The notes: generated by a model not told the origin, from the sequence alone. Shown: positions 1-7,477, counted from the first letter of the stretch. The stretch: DNA of 48,777 bases from Desulfobacterales bacterium CG2_30_60_27 (GCA_001873115.1 MNYK01000057.1:1-48777), one strand, 5' to 3'. Translations and numbers: made by a program.

Positions 1-269
1 AGGCCGCCGCCCATGAAGCCAAGCACGGCGGTCAGCCACGGAGTCTGACCCAGCTCGCCGGCCATGGCGATCCCGGGGGCAAGCAGTGACCAGAAGCTCG
101 CGGCGATCATCACGCCGGCGGCAAAGCCCAGCATGGCATCCATGAAGCGCTGGTTGACCGTACGCGAAAAGAAGACCAGTCCGGCCCCGGCCGCCGTGAT
201 GCTCCAGGTAAAGAGCGTGGCGATGAGGGCCTGGTTGACGGGACTGAATTGTTGGAAGAAAGCCACCAT
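1..269 (-). CDS. ZIP family metal transporter, N-terminal part
   Basis: The first 89 residues ([10 protein letters not shown]...) of a membrane protein are visible before the gene leaves the window. Two hydrophobic helices flank the stretch [20 protein letters not shown], which is highly typical of the first helices of bacterial ZIP (ZupT/GufA-like) transporters. These import divalent metals, mainly zinc, through the inner membrane. The metal-binding helices IV and V lie outside the window, so substrate cannot be judged. The ATG at 269 is chosen because it opens directly on the conserved N-terminus; the ribosome site is weak. Family assignment is firm; specificity is unknown. Confidence 0.85.
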   Translation of the reverse strand, partial: MVAFFQQFSPVNQALIATLFTWSITAAGAGLVFFSRTVNQRFMDAMLGFAAGVMIAASFWSLLAPGIAMAGELGQTPWLTAVLGFMGGG

Positions 270-391
270 ACTGTTTACGTTACTCGCAACTGGTTCATGC
301 AACAAGCAAACAACGCCCCGCAATTCTCGCCGGTTGCCAAGCGCTCCTTGCCCATGGCCGCGCCGCCAGGTATAAGCTTAGGGCATGGAAC

Positions 392-655
392 ATGCATGCC
401 ATGCAGACCATTACCCTGGCGCTGACCTTCGCCCTGCGCATCCTGGTCGGCGTCGCGGTCGGGGCCTTAAGTAGCTATCTCCTGGCCCGCTACATTCTGC
501 CGGCTGTGGTCCGCCTGCGGGACCCCGGCCTGCTGTTAAGTGCCCCGGGGGATGCCAGCACAAAATCCCACCTGACCCTTTTCCTTTCTCGGAAAGTAAC
601 TACTCACAAAGTTCAAGGCGCCTGCGAGCCCGTCTGGCTCAGCCGGGACTGTTGA
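392..655 (+). CDS. Possible small membrane protein, doubtful
   Basis: An 87-codon frame in which roughly residues 5-50 are strongly hydrophobic (FALRILVGVAVGALSSYLLA), followed by a polar tail that does not look protein-like. I do not recognise a family. There is no clear ribosome site upstream, and the 3' end overlaps the convergent TM2 gene by 17 bases. It may be the head of a broken membrane gene whose natural frame is lost around 540-560, or a chance frame. Nothing nearby suggests a role. Confidence 0.25.
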   Translation: MHAMQTITLALTFALRILVGVAVGALSSYLLARYILPAVVRLRDPGLLLSAPGDASTKSHLTLFLSRKVTTHKVQGACEPVWLSRDC

Positions 656-1037
656 GGACACTGATCTGACTGTTCAGGGTCCAGAAATCATACAGCACGC
701 CAAAGCCCAGCAGGCCCATGGTCAACAAATAGATAATGCCGGTGGGCCACTTGCCCAGATACATGCGGTGAATACCGAAGACGCCCAGAAAGGTAAGGAG
801 CAGCCAGGCCGCGGAGTAGTCGATGGGGCCGGCCTGGAAGCGGGCGGCGGCCTGGCGGTCCATGGAGGGGATGAGGAAGAGGTCGATTATCCAGCCGATG
901 CCCAGCAGCCCCAAGGTGAAAAAGTAGAGTGTGCCGGAAACGGGCTTGCCGTAATAAAAACGGTGCGAACCGATGAACCCGAAGATCCACAGGATATAGC
1001 CCATGGCGAGGGAATGGGTGGCAGTCGGTTCGTTCAT
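639..1037 (-). CDS. TM2 domain membrane protein
   Basis: 132 residues with two TM2-type units. Each has a hydrophobic helix, a G-x-H-R-F/M-Y-x-G-K turn (GSHRFYYGK near 24-32, GIHRMYLGK near 85-93), a second helix, and a D-x-F/W at its end. TM2 proteins are small inner-membrane proteins of unsettled function, often with two paired helices. The start at 1037 (MNEPTATH) is preferred because GGGGGA lies about nine bases upstream. An in-frame GTG at 1076 overlaps the stop of the preceding PPOX gene and is the alternative. The gene follows the PPOX gene in the same direction and is probably co-transcribed. Confidence 0.8.
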   Translation of the reverse strand: MNEPTATHSLAMGYILWIFGFIGSHRFYYGKPVSGTLYFFTLGLLGIGWIIDLFLIPSMDRQAAARFQAGPIDYSAAWLLLTFLGVFGIHRMYLGKWPTGIIYLLTMGLLGFGVLYDFWTLNSQISVLNSPG

Positions 1038-1072
1038 GGCGTTGTTTCCCCCAGGGGTGATGAAGGGAGGCG

Positions 1073-1471
1073 TCACAGGGTGACACCCGGGTCGCCGGCG
1101 CCGATGAGGGGCAGGATCTTTTCCACCTGAAAGTAGACGACGTATTTGGGCCCCTTGGCCTGGTCTTCCGCCGGGCTCAGATGGCGTCTGGTCATGGTGG
1201 CGATCAGTTCCGGGTCGTCATCCTCCCGCAGCTTTTTCAAAAAGAGCCTGACACCATGGTAGTGCGGGCCATCTTCCATGAACAGGTAGGTGGCGTTTGG
1301 ATTGACCAGGGTATTCTTATGGGTAAGGTGATTCCGCATCACGAAGGCCAGGGTGCCGTCATCCTGCATGTGGGGTTTGGAGTAGATGGCGGCATCTACT
1401 CGGCCGTTAGAGTCAGCGGTGGCCAGTACGCCTCGGCCATTGGTGTTAGCAAAATACTCATGCAGTTTCAT
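1073..1471 (-). CDS. Pyridoxamine 5'-phosphate oxidase-fold (PPOX) protein
   Basis: 132 residues with the split-barrel flavin-binding pattern of the PPOX family: an N-terminal G-V-L-A-T-x-D-x-x-G-R-V-D strand pair, a central M-R-N-H-L-T-H-K-N-T-L-V-N-P-N-A segment and a short C-terminal sheet. Small stand-alone members bind FMN, F420 or haem and reduce varied substrates; few have assigned reactions, and this one cannot be assigned further. AGGAGA stands seven bases before the ATG. It is the first gene of a probable two-gene unit with the TM2 gene downstream. Confidence 0.8.
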   Translation of the reverse strand: MKLHEYFANTNGRGVLATADSNGRVDAAIYSKPHMQDDGTLAFVMRNHLTHKNTLVNPNATYLFMEDGPHYHGVRLFLKKLREDDDPELIATMTRRHLSPAEDQAKGPKYVVYFQVEKILPLIGAGDPGVTL

Positions 1472-1565
1472 GTTCGTCTCCTAGGGTTGCGGGGTTGGCA
1501 GTCGCTTGGCAACGTCGTACCTTCGAGAAGTGACAAGAGAAGTGACAAGGAGAAGACAATGACAA

Positions 1566-1670
1566 GGGGTCGCGTCTGGACAATGGACAATGAGGGGCCG
1601 GTTTATTCAAATTATTTGTCCGATGTCCAGACGCGACCCCGCCATACCCACAGACGCGACCCCGCCATAC
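1566..1670. repeat. 25-bp inverted repeat with an adjoining 23-bp-period direct repeat
   Basis: Arms at 1566-1590 and 1616-1640 are reverse complements except for two positions, separated by 25 bases, with the core GGGGTCGCGTCTGGAC. The right arm also begins a direct repeat: the 20-mer starting CAGACGCGACC occurs at 1628-1647 and again at 1651-1670. Elements with a GGGGTCGCGTCT-type core resemble the REP-like palindromes mobilised by REP-associated tyrosine transposases; no such gene is visible here. The whole 1472-1798 interval has no convincing gene. Confidence 0.7.
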
Positions 1671-1798
1671 CGCCTGAGTAGTTACTTTATTTGTAGAATC
1701 CAGGCAAATGCCATGACTGAACTCGGCCTCTGCGTGGACTTTTATATACCACTCGATCTGCGTCCAGTAGCCTTAAAGCTGAAGATTGCCCTTCCGGC

Positions 1799-2839
1799 TC
1801 ATGAGCGCCGGCGCTTCCTGGCCGGCGCCGCCGGGACGCAGGAGGCGCGCAGGGCGTCAAAAATGACCATGCCCTGGTCGAGGATCTCCTGGTCACCCTT
1901 GGCCTGGCCACGAATGCCGGCCAGCACCGTTTCCACCCCGGTTGTTTCCGGGTGGCCGAACTTGGCATCCTTGAGATCCAGGTCGTGAATGATTTCGCCC
2001 AGTCGCTGCAAGGACGGGTCGTTAAGGCCAAAACGGAGCACCAGGACCTCGAAAGTGCAGAGATCCTCGCCATGGGTAAAATCACCGTGGCTGACATCAA
2101 AGCTCAGTATATCACCCTTGGCCGCGGCCAGCCCCTCTTCCGGCAGAAAGGCGAAACGGGCTTGCGGATCAATGAATCGCCGGATGAGCCAGGCCGAGGC
2201 CATGCGGTCGACAAAGGGGTGGGGACGGGTGGCCCAGGTGCACCCCTGAAAGTCCTTGACCGCCAGCCTGGCCAGAGACCCCACCGGGGTCTGGCGCGCC
2301 TGTCCGACTTTGTCCGTCAGCCCCAGCACCTCCGGCTCCAGGGCTACAAGACGCTTTTCCAGTGCCCTGCCCGGCTGCGCCCCAAAAAAGTCAATTTTCC
2401 GCACCGCCTGGAAGTCGTTACGGATTTTCTGGAACTGCTGCCGCAAGGTGCCGCGCGCCGGCGGCCGGGAACCCTTTCTGACGCTGGCCAGCCGCCGCCC
2501 GAAGATGTCAACGGCCCTGGCAATTTCGGCATACTCCCTGATCCGTTCGTGGGTAAACAACTCGTGCAGGTCTTGGTCGGCAAAGGGAAAAACCCGCGCC
2601 GTGGGCGCGAAACCGGCCTCACCTCCCAAGGCGGCGGCCTCGGTCACCAGCCACTGCAGCAGTTCGCGATTTTCCTCGTCATCGGGCAGCAGGTAGACGG
2701 CCCCCTTGAGCTGGATGGCGCCGATGCGGGCAAGCTTGCGCCAGATGCGCATGCGGTTGCCCACCGGCCTGGCCGGCACGGTGTAGAAAAAGAGCAGCCA
2801 GCCGGCCTCTTGGTTCCCGGCCCTGGTCTTCTGGTGCAT
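1799..2839 (-). CDS. chrB: Chromate resistance protein ChrB
   Basis: 346 residues. The N-terminal part (about 10-160) matches the ChrB N-terminal domain, with W-x-L-x-F-x-Y-x-V-P and R-x-W-R-K-L-x-x-x-G-A near the start. The C-terminal part (about 195-330) carries the ChrB hallmark TWATRPHPFVDRMASAWLIR and the later THGEDLCTFEVL. In the best studied systems ChrB acts as a chromate-responsive regulator or sensor for the ChrA efflux protein. Here no chrA is adjacent; a two-gene ChrA lies about 38 kb away at 40123-41168. GGAGGGG stands just before the ATG. The 144 bases upstream hold no gene. Confidence 0.85.
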   Translation of the reverse strand: MHQKTRAGNQEAGWLLFFYTVPARPVGNRMRIWRKLARIGAIQLKGAVYLLPDDEENRELLQWLVTEAAALGGEAGFAPTARVFPFADQDLHELFTHERIREYAEIARAVDIFGRRLASVRKGSRPPARGTLRQQFQKIRNDFQAVRKIDFFGAQPGRALEKRLVALEPEVLGLTDKVGQARQTPVGSLARLAVKDFQGCTWATRPHPFVDRMASAWLIRRFIDPQARFAFLPEEGLAAAKGDILSFDVSHGDFTHGEDLCTFEVLVLRFGLNDPSLQRLGEIIHDLDLKDAKFGHPETTGVETVLAGIRGQAKGDQEILDQGMVIFDALRASCVPAAPARKRRRS

Positions 2840-2983
2840 AACCCCTCCCGCTCCTTGTCCGGAATCGTATCGCCAGTGCCACTCCCAGCCGCATCATTGT
2901 AACGACTGCTACCGCCGATGCAAGGCCTTTCCAGCCCGGTGGGGCAGAGCAGCTTGCACGGCGATACAAGCCATTGCCCTCTT

Positions 2984-3220
2984 TTATTTCCGCTCCTTGT
3001 GAATGGGGCATGTCTCGTTCTGCTCATGGAAAGCGGTACAGGCAAAATCGTTCTCAAGCGCGGCCAGCGCGGATTCTTGCCCGGTTGGTACGGCAACCTT
3101 GACCGCCGCGCCTTCTTGCTTGCCGTCCCGGATCGGGCAAGGTTCGCCCGCTTCCGCAAAAGCGATGCAGGCCATGTTGGTTTCGATCTCGTCCGTCGTG
3201 GTGCGTTTTTTGTCGGTCAT
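2984..3220 (-). CDS. Small protein with two C-x9-C-P-I repeats
   Basis: 78 residues, unrecognised. It is built from two copies of one motif: ACIAFAEAGEPCPI (cysteines near 18 and 28) and ACTAFHEQNETCPI (cysteines near 61 and 71), each followed by a basic stretch, with a less conserved linker between. Paired cysteines spaced ten apart suggest metal binding or a redox disulfide; this is inference. No signal peptide is evident, so it is probably cytoplasmic. GGAGG lies eight bases before the ATG at 3220, giving the start; a much longer upstream frame has no support. It lies in a same-strand run with the genes at 3267 and 3590. Confidence 0.7.
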   Translation of the reverse strand: MTDKKRTTTDEIETNMACIAFAEAGEPCPIRDGKQEGAAVKVAVPTGQESALAALENDFACTAFHEQNETCPIHKERK

Positions 3221-3266
3221 CTCTTGCCCTCCATGTTTTTGGGTAAGCGGTAAGCGCTGGTCATGG

Positions 3267-3560
3267 TCATTCCTCCTTAGCCGCGATACCGAAGTAGATT
3301 TGGGCCTCCTGCATGGCGTCCTTGTACTGATGCCTGAGCTTTTTGAATTTTCTCTCCATATCCACGCGCAGGTGCTCGATGTACTCCCGCACCCCCTCCT
3401 CGCCGAACCGCGCGGCAATCCCCGGCCCGAAATCCCAGATGCGGGTAAAATCATGGCGCTCGTTCTTGTTGTCCGGGTCGTCGATCCAGCGGTGCAGGTC
3501 GGCGTAGTCCTTCCCGGTTCTAGTCAGGCTGATTTCAAAATGCTTCTCGGTGGGGGGCAT
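3267..3560 (-). CDS. Conserved-looking hypothetical protein, 97 residues
   Basis: Starts MPPTEKHFEIS behind a strong GGAGG eight bases from the ATG at 3560, so it is very likely translated. It is soluble, charged and mostly helical toward the C-terminus (about 55-90). Features seen are D-L-H-R-W-I-D-D-P-D around 21-30 and R-I-W-D-F-G-P near 40-46. I do not recognise a family. It lies between the two-repeat cysteine protein and the MFS permease, all on the minus strand with gaps of about 30-50 bases, consistent with one operon. Confidence 0.65.
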   Translation of the reverse strand: MPPTEKHFEISLTRTGKDYADLHRWIDDPDNKNERHDFTRIWDFGPGIAARFGEEGVREYIEHLRVDMERKFKKLRHQYKDAMQEAQIYFGIAAKEE

Positions 3561-3589
3561 GGTGGTTCCTCCTTTTTTCTCTTGCCTCA

Positions 3590-4798
3590 TCAGGCAGGAG
3601 CTTGGTTGATTTTTATTGTTGCAACAAACACCGGGAGCGCGGCAAGCAGCATGGCCGCCATAATCCCGAAGGTAAGACGATAATCGAGCCGCGCGATCAG
3701 GAAGCCGGCGAGGATGGGGCCGGCGGCGTGCCCGATATCGAAGATGGTGCCAAAGGCGCCCATGGCCGCGCCAAAATGTTTTTCCTTGCACACATCGACA
3801 ATCAGGGCCGCGGACGATGAGGTCACCAGGGCCTCGCCAAGGCCGAAGACCATTGCGGCTATGCCGAGGACATAAAAATTCAGCAGGTGGGGGATGGCCC
3901 CAAAGGATATGGCGCACAGGAACAGGCCGGCTGCAATCAATGGCTTTCTGCCATATTTGTCCGAGATATTGCCCATGATGGGCTTTGAGATAATCGTGGC
4001 GACCACCTGCACCCCCCAGAGCAGGCCCGCCTGCAAGGCATCCAGCCCGGCCACCGTCACCGCATAGATGGGCAGGAATGCCTCCAGCGCACCGACGGTC
4101 ATGTTCTGCAGCCCTTCCATGTTGGAGGTGATGATGACCCGCCTGTCGCTGGCCACCTCTTTGATCCCGGCGACAAAACGCGCATGTGCCTCTTTAAGGC
4201 TATGGTGTTTTTCCTTTTTCTCGTCATTGTTTAACACCCCCAAGGCCAGGACAAGGGCCATGATCCCTGCGAAACCGCTGGCCAGGTAAGCGATATGGAA
4301 ATCGCCCATTGCCGGGCCCGCGCCGCCTGGAGCCGTGTTCAGGATAAAACCGCCCAGCGGCGCGCCGAGGAGGTTGCCGATAATGGTGACCGAGGAGAAC
4401 CAGGAAAGCAGCTCGCCCCGACGTTCCCCGGCCACATCGGCGACCACGGCCATTGACACGGGTCCGTAAATGGCCGTGGCCAGGCCATGGACGAAACGTA
4501 CCACAATGAGGGCCTGATAGTTGTCGATGAACAGATAGGCAAAGGGCAGGACCGCGAAGACGACCAGCCCGATCAGCATGGTCCTTTTCCGACCGATCAC
4601 GTCGGAGAGCGCCCCGAAGGGCAGCTTGAAGAATATTCCGGTTACAGTGGAAATCCCCACCGCAAAGCCTATCGCCTCGGACCCTGCCCCGAGATAGAGG
4701 GCGAACAACGGCAGCACGGGGCTCCTGGCCAGGGCATAGGAAAGCCTGGCAAAGAAGCCCACGGTGCAAAGCGCGGTAAACGGTGATAAAAAAGTCAT
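3590..4798 (-). CDS. MFS efflux permease
   Basis: 402 residues with about twelve hydrophobic helices. The loop after helix 2 has the MFS signature L-S-D-V-I-G-R-K-R (about 62-70), repeated in the second half as I-S-D-K-Y-G-R-K-P, which marks drug/sugar-type major facilitator proteins of the inner membrane. No substrate can be assigned. The ATG at 4798 is chosen because it opens on the first helix, has AGGAAAGG upstream, and overlaps the stop of the small ORF at 4795 in an ATGA junction. Open frame continues upstream to 5122 but encodes low-quality sequence. Confidence 0.85.
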   Translation of the reverse strand: MTFLSPFTALCTVGFFARLSYALARSPVLPLFALYLGAGSEAIGFAVGISTVTGIFFKLPFGALSDVIGRKRTMLIGLVVFAVLPFAYLFIDNYQALIVVRFVHGLATAIYGPVSMAVVADVAGERRGELLSWFSSVTIIGNLLGAPLGGFILNTAPGGAGPAMGDFHIAYLASGFAGIMALVLALGVLNNDEKKEKHHSLKEAHARFVAGIKEVASDRRVIITSNMEGLQNMTVGALEAFLPIYAVTVAGLDALQAGLLWGVQVVATIISKPIMGNISDKYGRKPLIAAGLFLCAISFGAIPHLLNFYVLGIAAMVFGLGEALVTSSSAALIVDVCKEKHFGAAMGAFGTIFDIGHAAGPILAGFLIARLDYRLTFGIMAAMLLAALPVFVATIKINQAPA

Positions 4799-4953
4799 CC
4801 TTTCCTCACTGCCTGGCCGATGTTTTCTGTTGAAATAGCTGCCCCCCCCCTGACGCTCACCACTATCCCCATGACCACCTCGGACTTGATGTGGCAAGCA
4901 GCCAAAGCGGCCGAGGCCAGGCTTTCGACAACAACCCGGGTAAGGGTTCGCAT
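4795..4953 (-). CDS. Small ORF coupled to the MFS gene
   Basis: 52 codons starting MRTLTRVVVE, with GAGGG about eight bases before the ATG at 4953. Its TGA overlaps the MFS start codon as ATGA, the classic arrangement for translational coupling. The sequence has one weakly hydrophobic stretch (ESLASAALAACH) and no known domain. It may be a real microprotein, a leader peptide setting the translation rate of the permease, or the tail of a deleted gene. Confidence 0.45.
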   Translation of the reverse strand: MRTLTRVVVESLASAALAACHIKSEVVMGIVVSVRGGAAISTENIGQAVRKG

Positions 4954-4988
4954 GGCGTTCCCTCGGTTGTCTTGAATCATCTGTTACT

Positions 4989-5019
4989 ATTATTGCAACA
5001 CATGCTACATAATAGTCAA
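4989..5019 (-). promoter_or_regulatory. Candidate sigma-70 promoter for the MFS transcript
   Basis: On the minus strand, TTGACT (5014-5019) precedes AATAAT (4989-4994) with a long 19-base spacer. An extended -10 TG sits directly before AATAAT, which can compensate. The site lies 36-66 bases before the small coupled ORF. Confidence 0.4.
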
Positions 5020-5027
5020 CCATGGGC

Positions 5028-5063
5028 AAAAAAATCCCGGCCGTCCTGGTAGGCAAGCCGGGA
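5028..5063 (-). terminator. Rho-independent terminator after the AsrC-like operon
   Basis: Read on the minus strand, TCCCGGC (5057-5063) pairs with GCCGGGA (5035-5041) across a 15-base loop and is followed by seven T. It lies 78 bases beyond the stop at 5141 and just before the MFS promoter. Confidence 0.6.
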
Positions 5064-5140
5064 GAAGTGCGGGCGTGGAAGCAAACGAACCAAACCTGGC
5101 CAGCCAACCAACTTGACGGCAACCAGCCAGGGCCTGCTCT

Positions 5141-6040
5141 TTAATCGGCAAGGAAGGCAGCGATGCCCAACCGCTCAATCACCTCCGACATGCGCTCCTT
5201 CTTTTTCCGGCCAGCCAGCCGCGGGGTGACCTTCTGTTCATACTTGCGCAGGACGCTTTCGATAATTTCGAGCAGCTCGAAGTCCTTGGCGAATTCAGCG
5301 ATCACGGCGCCAAAGGCGACGGTCGCCCCCTCCTTGCCGCCGATCAGGACCTTGAAACCAGTCTCCTCCGAGCGCAGGATCTTCTCCGGACAGGCCTTAA
5401 CGCATCGGCCACAGGCAATGCAGGCCGGGCGGTTGATCTTCACCCTGCCCTCGGTCGGGCCAACGGCCTGGACCGGGCACACCTTCGCGCATTCCCGACA
5501 ACCATCGGGACAGCCCTGGTCGGCGATGGTCACTTTGGCAACCGCAATGATGCCGACATCGGTATTGTGCGGCCGCGAGCAGCCGTTCGGACAACCGGCA
5601 AAGGAAATGGTGAACTTGTTGGGCATGTCCCGGTCGCCAAAATTCGTGCTTACCATCTTGCCGATCGCCTGCACGGGCCTCACGCTCCGCGCGCACCAGT
5701 CCGGGCAGGTGAAGACGTTTCGTACCGAGGTGCCCGCCCCGCCGGGGAAGAGGCCGGCCACATAAAGGTCACGCAACGCCTCATCAATGTGTTTATTTTT
5801 AATCTCCGGGATTTCCATATTATGCCTGGGGCTCAAATGCACCTTGCCAGAGCCATATTTTTTTGAAACCCCTTGTATCGCCCGAAGCTGGGTCACGGTA
5901 TAGATATTCTCGTATGGCCTGGCACAGGTCCGCAGGTTGACGACCTTACCACCGACCATTTCAATGTCCTTGGCCTTTACCCCCCGGATGATCCCTACCT
6001 TGGGCATTTCCAACGTGAAACCAACGGCTTTTTCATCCAT
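5141..6040 (-). CDS. AsrC-like sulfite reductase with ferredoxin domain, second copy
   Basis: 299 residues in the order nitrite/sulfite-reductase ferredoxin-like half, siroheme/4Fe-4S region, inserted 2x[4Fe-4S] ferredoxin, C-terminal extension. Visible ligands are C-P-D-W-C then A-G-C-P-N-G-C about 40 residues on, then CPDGCRECAKVCP and CIACGRCVKACP. This is the compact architecture of AsrC and Dsr-like proteins, which reduce sulfite, or possibly nitrite, with six electrons. GGAGGTGG stands before the ATG at 6040. The gene overlaps the preceding paralogue by eight bases, so the two are probably translated together. A basic tail (RLAGRKKKERM) is unusual. True substrate is unknown. Confidence 0.8.
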   Translation of the reverse strand: MDEKAVGFTLEMPKVGIIRGVKAKDIEMVGGKVVNLRTCARPYENIYTVTQLRAIQGVSKKYGSGKVHLSPRHNMEIPEIKNKHIDEALRDLYVAGLFPGGAGTSVRNVFTCPDWCARSVRPVQAIGKMVSTNFGDRDMPNKFTISFAGCPNGCSRPHNTDVGIIAVAKVTIADQGCPDGCRECAKVCPVQAVGPTEGRVKINRPACIACGRCVKACPEKILRSEETGFKVLIGGKEGATVAFGAVIAEFAKDFELLEIIESVLRKYEQKVTPRLAGRKKKERMSEVIERLGIAAFLAD

Positions 6041-6878
6041 GACCCACCTCCTCCAGGCAACCCGCGCCCGACCTTGCGAGCACCGCGCCAATTCGTTCCC
6101 CATGTTCAGCAACCGCGGCATAGCGGGTGAGGAGGCTATCGACTTCCTCGACAACCGCCTCCTCCGTTGGCACATTCTTCCAGAAAACCCCGGCCCTGGG
6201 CGTTATCCCCCCCGAGCCCCCGATCAGGATGTCAAAACTTGTGCCATTGAGACCGATGGTGGCGGGCTTGCAGATCGTGGTGCAGAAGCCACAATGGATG
6301 CACCGTTGCGCATCAATCTCCGGCCCGGTCTCGGTCAAGGTAATGGCCTCCACCTGGCAGCCGAGGGGCTCGCGGACGCAGAGGGTGCAATGGATGCACG
6401 GGTGGTCGGTCAAGGCAATGTTGGACCGGGCAATGACACCAATATCCGAGGTCCGGGAACGGGTACAGGAAAAACTACAGCCCGAAAGGGAGATGAGGGT
6501 CTTGCCGGGGAGTTGGCGGTCGGCATGCAGTTTATTCAGTTTTTGGGCGAGATCGCTGACCGGCCGCACATTGTAAAGACACCACCGGGAACAGGCCATG
6601 ACGTTTCTTAAAAAACTTCCCGAGGAGCCGACAAAGAGCCCGATGTTGTTGAGCAGAGCGGCAACCTCGGGGATGGTCGAGTTCTCAACGTCAGCGATTT
6701 CAATGGTCTGGCGGGCGGTGACATGGGCCTGCCCGGAGCCATACTGTTCGGCAATATCGGCGATAACCCCGATCTGCCCGGAGGTGAATTCCGCGGAGTA
6801 CGGCGCCAGGGAACGCACCCGCAGCGTGGCCTTCCCCTTGGTCCGGCCTGGGAGAATCCCGTTTGTTTCCATTTCCAT
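6033..6878 (-). CDS. AsrC-like sulfite reductase with ferredoxin domain, first copy
   Basis: 281 residues with the same plan as its neighbour: siroheme region C-S-R-W-C and S-G-C-S-F-S-C, then ferredoxin motifs CIHCTLCVREPLGC and CIHCGFCTTICKP. The second siroheme motif reads CSFSC rather than CPNGC, and the first ferredoxin motif has a longer spacing before its last cysteine, so the two copies may not be equivalent. The ATG at 6878 (MEMETNG) fits the family N-terminus; ATG at 6899 is possible. The promoter upstream has an FNR-type box, which suggests induction without oxygen or by nitrogen oxides. Confidence 0.8.
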   Translation of the reverse strand: MEMETNGILPGRTKGKATLRVRSLAPYSAEFTSGQIGVIADIAEQYGSGQAHVTARQTIEIADVENSTIPEVAALLNNIGLFVGSSGSFLRNVMACSRWCLYNVRPVSDLAQKLNKLHADRQLPGKTLISLSGCSFSCTRSRTSDIGVIARSNIALTDHPCIHCTLCVREPLGCQVEAITLTETGPEIDAQRCIHCGFCTTICKPATIGLNGTSFDILIGGSGGITPRAGVFWKNVPTEEAVVEEVDSLLTRYAAVAEHGERIGAVLARSGAGCLEEVGHG

Positions 6879-6934
6879 GATTAATGATCCCCTTCGCATA
6901 AAATTGATAGATGCCACAAATTATTCTTTGTTTC

Positions 6935-6976
6935 ATCATACAGAAAACCGAAGGGGAATCACTTGATCTAAGTCAA
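6935..6976 (-). promoter_or_regulatory. Class II FNR/Crp-family promoter of the AsrC-like operon
   Basis: The plus-strand sequence TTGATCTAAGTCAA (6963-6976) matches the FNR-type palindrome TTGAT-N4-ATCAA at nine of ten positions. On the minus strand it is followed after exactly 22 bases by TATGAT (6935-6940), placing the box centre at -41.5, the spacing of FNR-dependent class II promoters. Predicted start is near 6928. HcpR, an FNR relative in Desulfobacterota, is an equally good candidate for the regulator. Confidence 0.75.
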
Positions 6977-7028
6977 CTTGGCAAGTTTACCTGGGACGAT
7001 TGAAACAGAAAGGCAGAGCCTGATATGG

Positions 7029-7042
7029 TTGACACTTGTCAA
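7029..7042. promoter_or_regulatory. Second FNR/HcpR-like palindrome
   Basis: TTGACACTTGTCAA is a perfect TTGAC-N4-GTCAA palindrome about 66 bases upstream of the first box. It could be an auxiliary site for the same regulator or serve an unseen transcript. No gene is supported between 6900 and 7120. Confidence 0.45.
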
Positions 7043-7120
7043 TAGGCAAAAGAATACCTGCCCCACCTTTTTTACAGGTCGGCGTATATAACATTTTCCA
7101 GTGCATGGCCAGAGGCGGAA

Positions 7121-7300
7121 TCATTGAAAGCGACGGCAGATCATAAGGCGGTCTTGTCCGACAGAAGCAGGGCCGGCCGATTCTTGACACCGGTCCGGTC
7201 GGTAGGCGATGAGGTCGCCGGGCTTGACATGAAGCAGCGCCCGGATTTCTTGTGGAACCGTCGTTTGCCCCTTGCTGGTGATTTTGGCGATAGAAGTCAT
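7121..7300 (-). pseudogene. AbrB/SpoVT-type antitoxin fused to a possible PemK relic
   Basis: The first 36 residues (ITSKGQTTVPQEIRALLHVK and following PGDLIAY) are a textbook swapped-hairpin AbrB DNA-binding domain of VapB/MazE-type antitoxins. The sequence then leaves the family. In the next frame the bases read V-K-N-R-P-A-L-L-L-S-D-K-T-A-L, which resembles the K-R-R-P-A-L-V-L-S-D core of PemK/MazF toxins. The simplest explanation is a deletion joining antitoxin to toxin plus a frame change. The 59-codon frame ends at 7121. The antitoxin part is certain; the toxin part is tentative. Confidence 0.55.
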
Positions 7301-7477
7301 GGATGGTGCCTCCCGATAACTATCCTTACTTTTTTTATCGCAGGCCTGCCATCCGGGCAAGCAGTTCGTGCAGTTCGTGCAAATCCAGATTGCTGTGGCC
7401 CACCGCTCAGTCCGGCTCGGACGCCTCACCCCAGTTGCCACAAAAAGATATCAGGCATGGCCCCATCCACTCCCGCG

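Noticed and set aside
1952-2902. Plus-strand ORF opposite chrB
   Set aside because: It is a low-complexity mirror frame with no family similarity, while ChrB motifs are unambiguous on the other strand.
7364-7381. Short CAGTTCGTG direct repeat as a CRISPR or iteron start
   Set aside because: Only two adjacent copies of a 9-mer are present, with no spacing pattern or associated gene.
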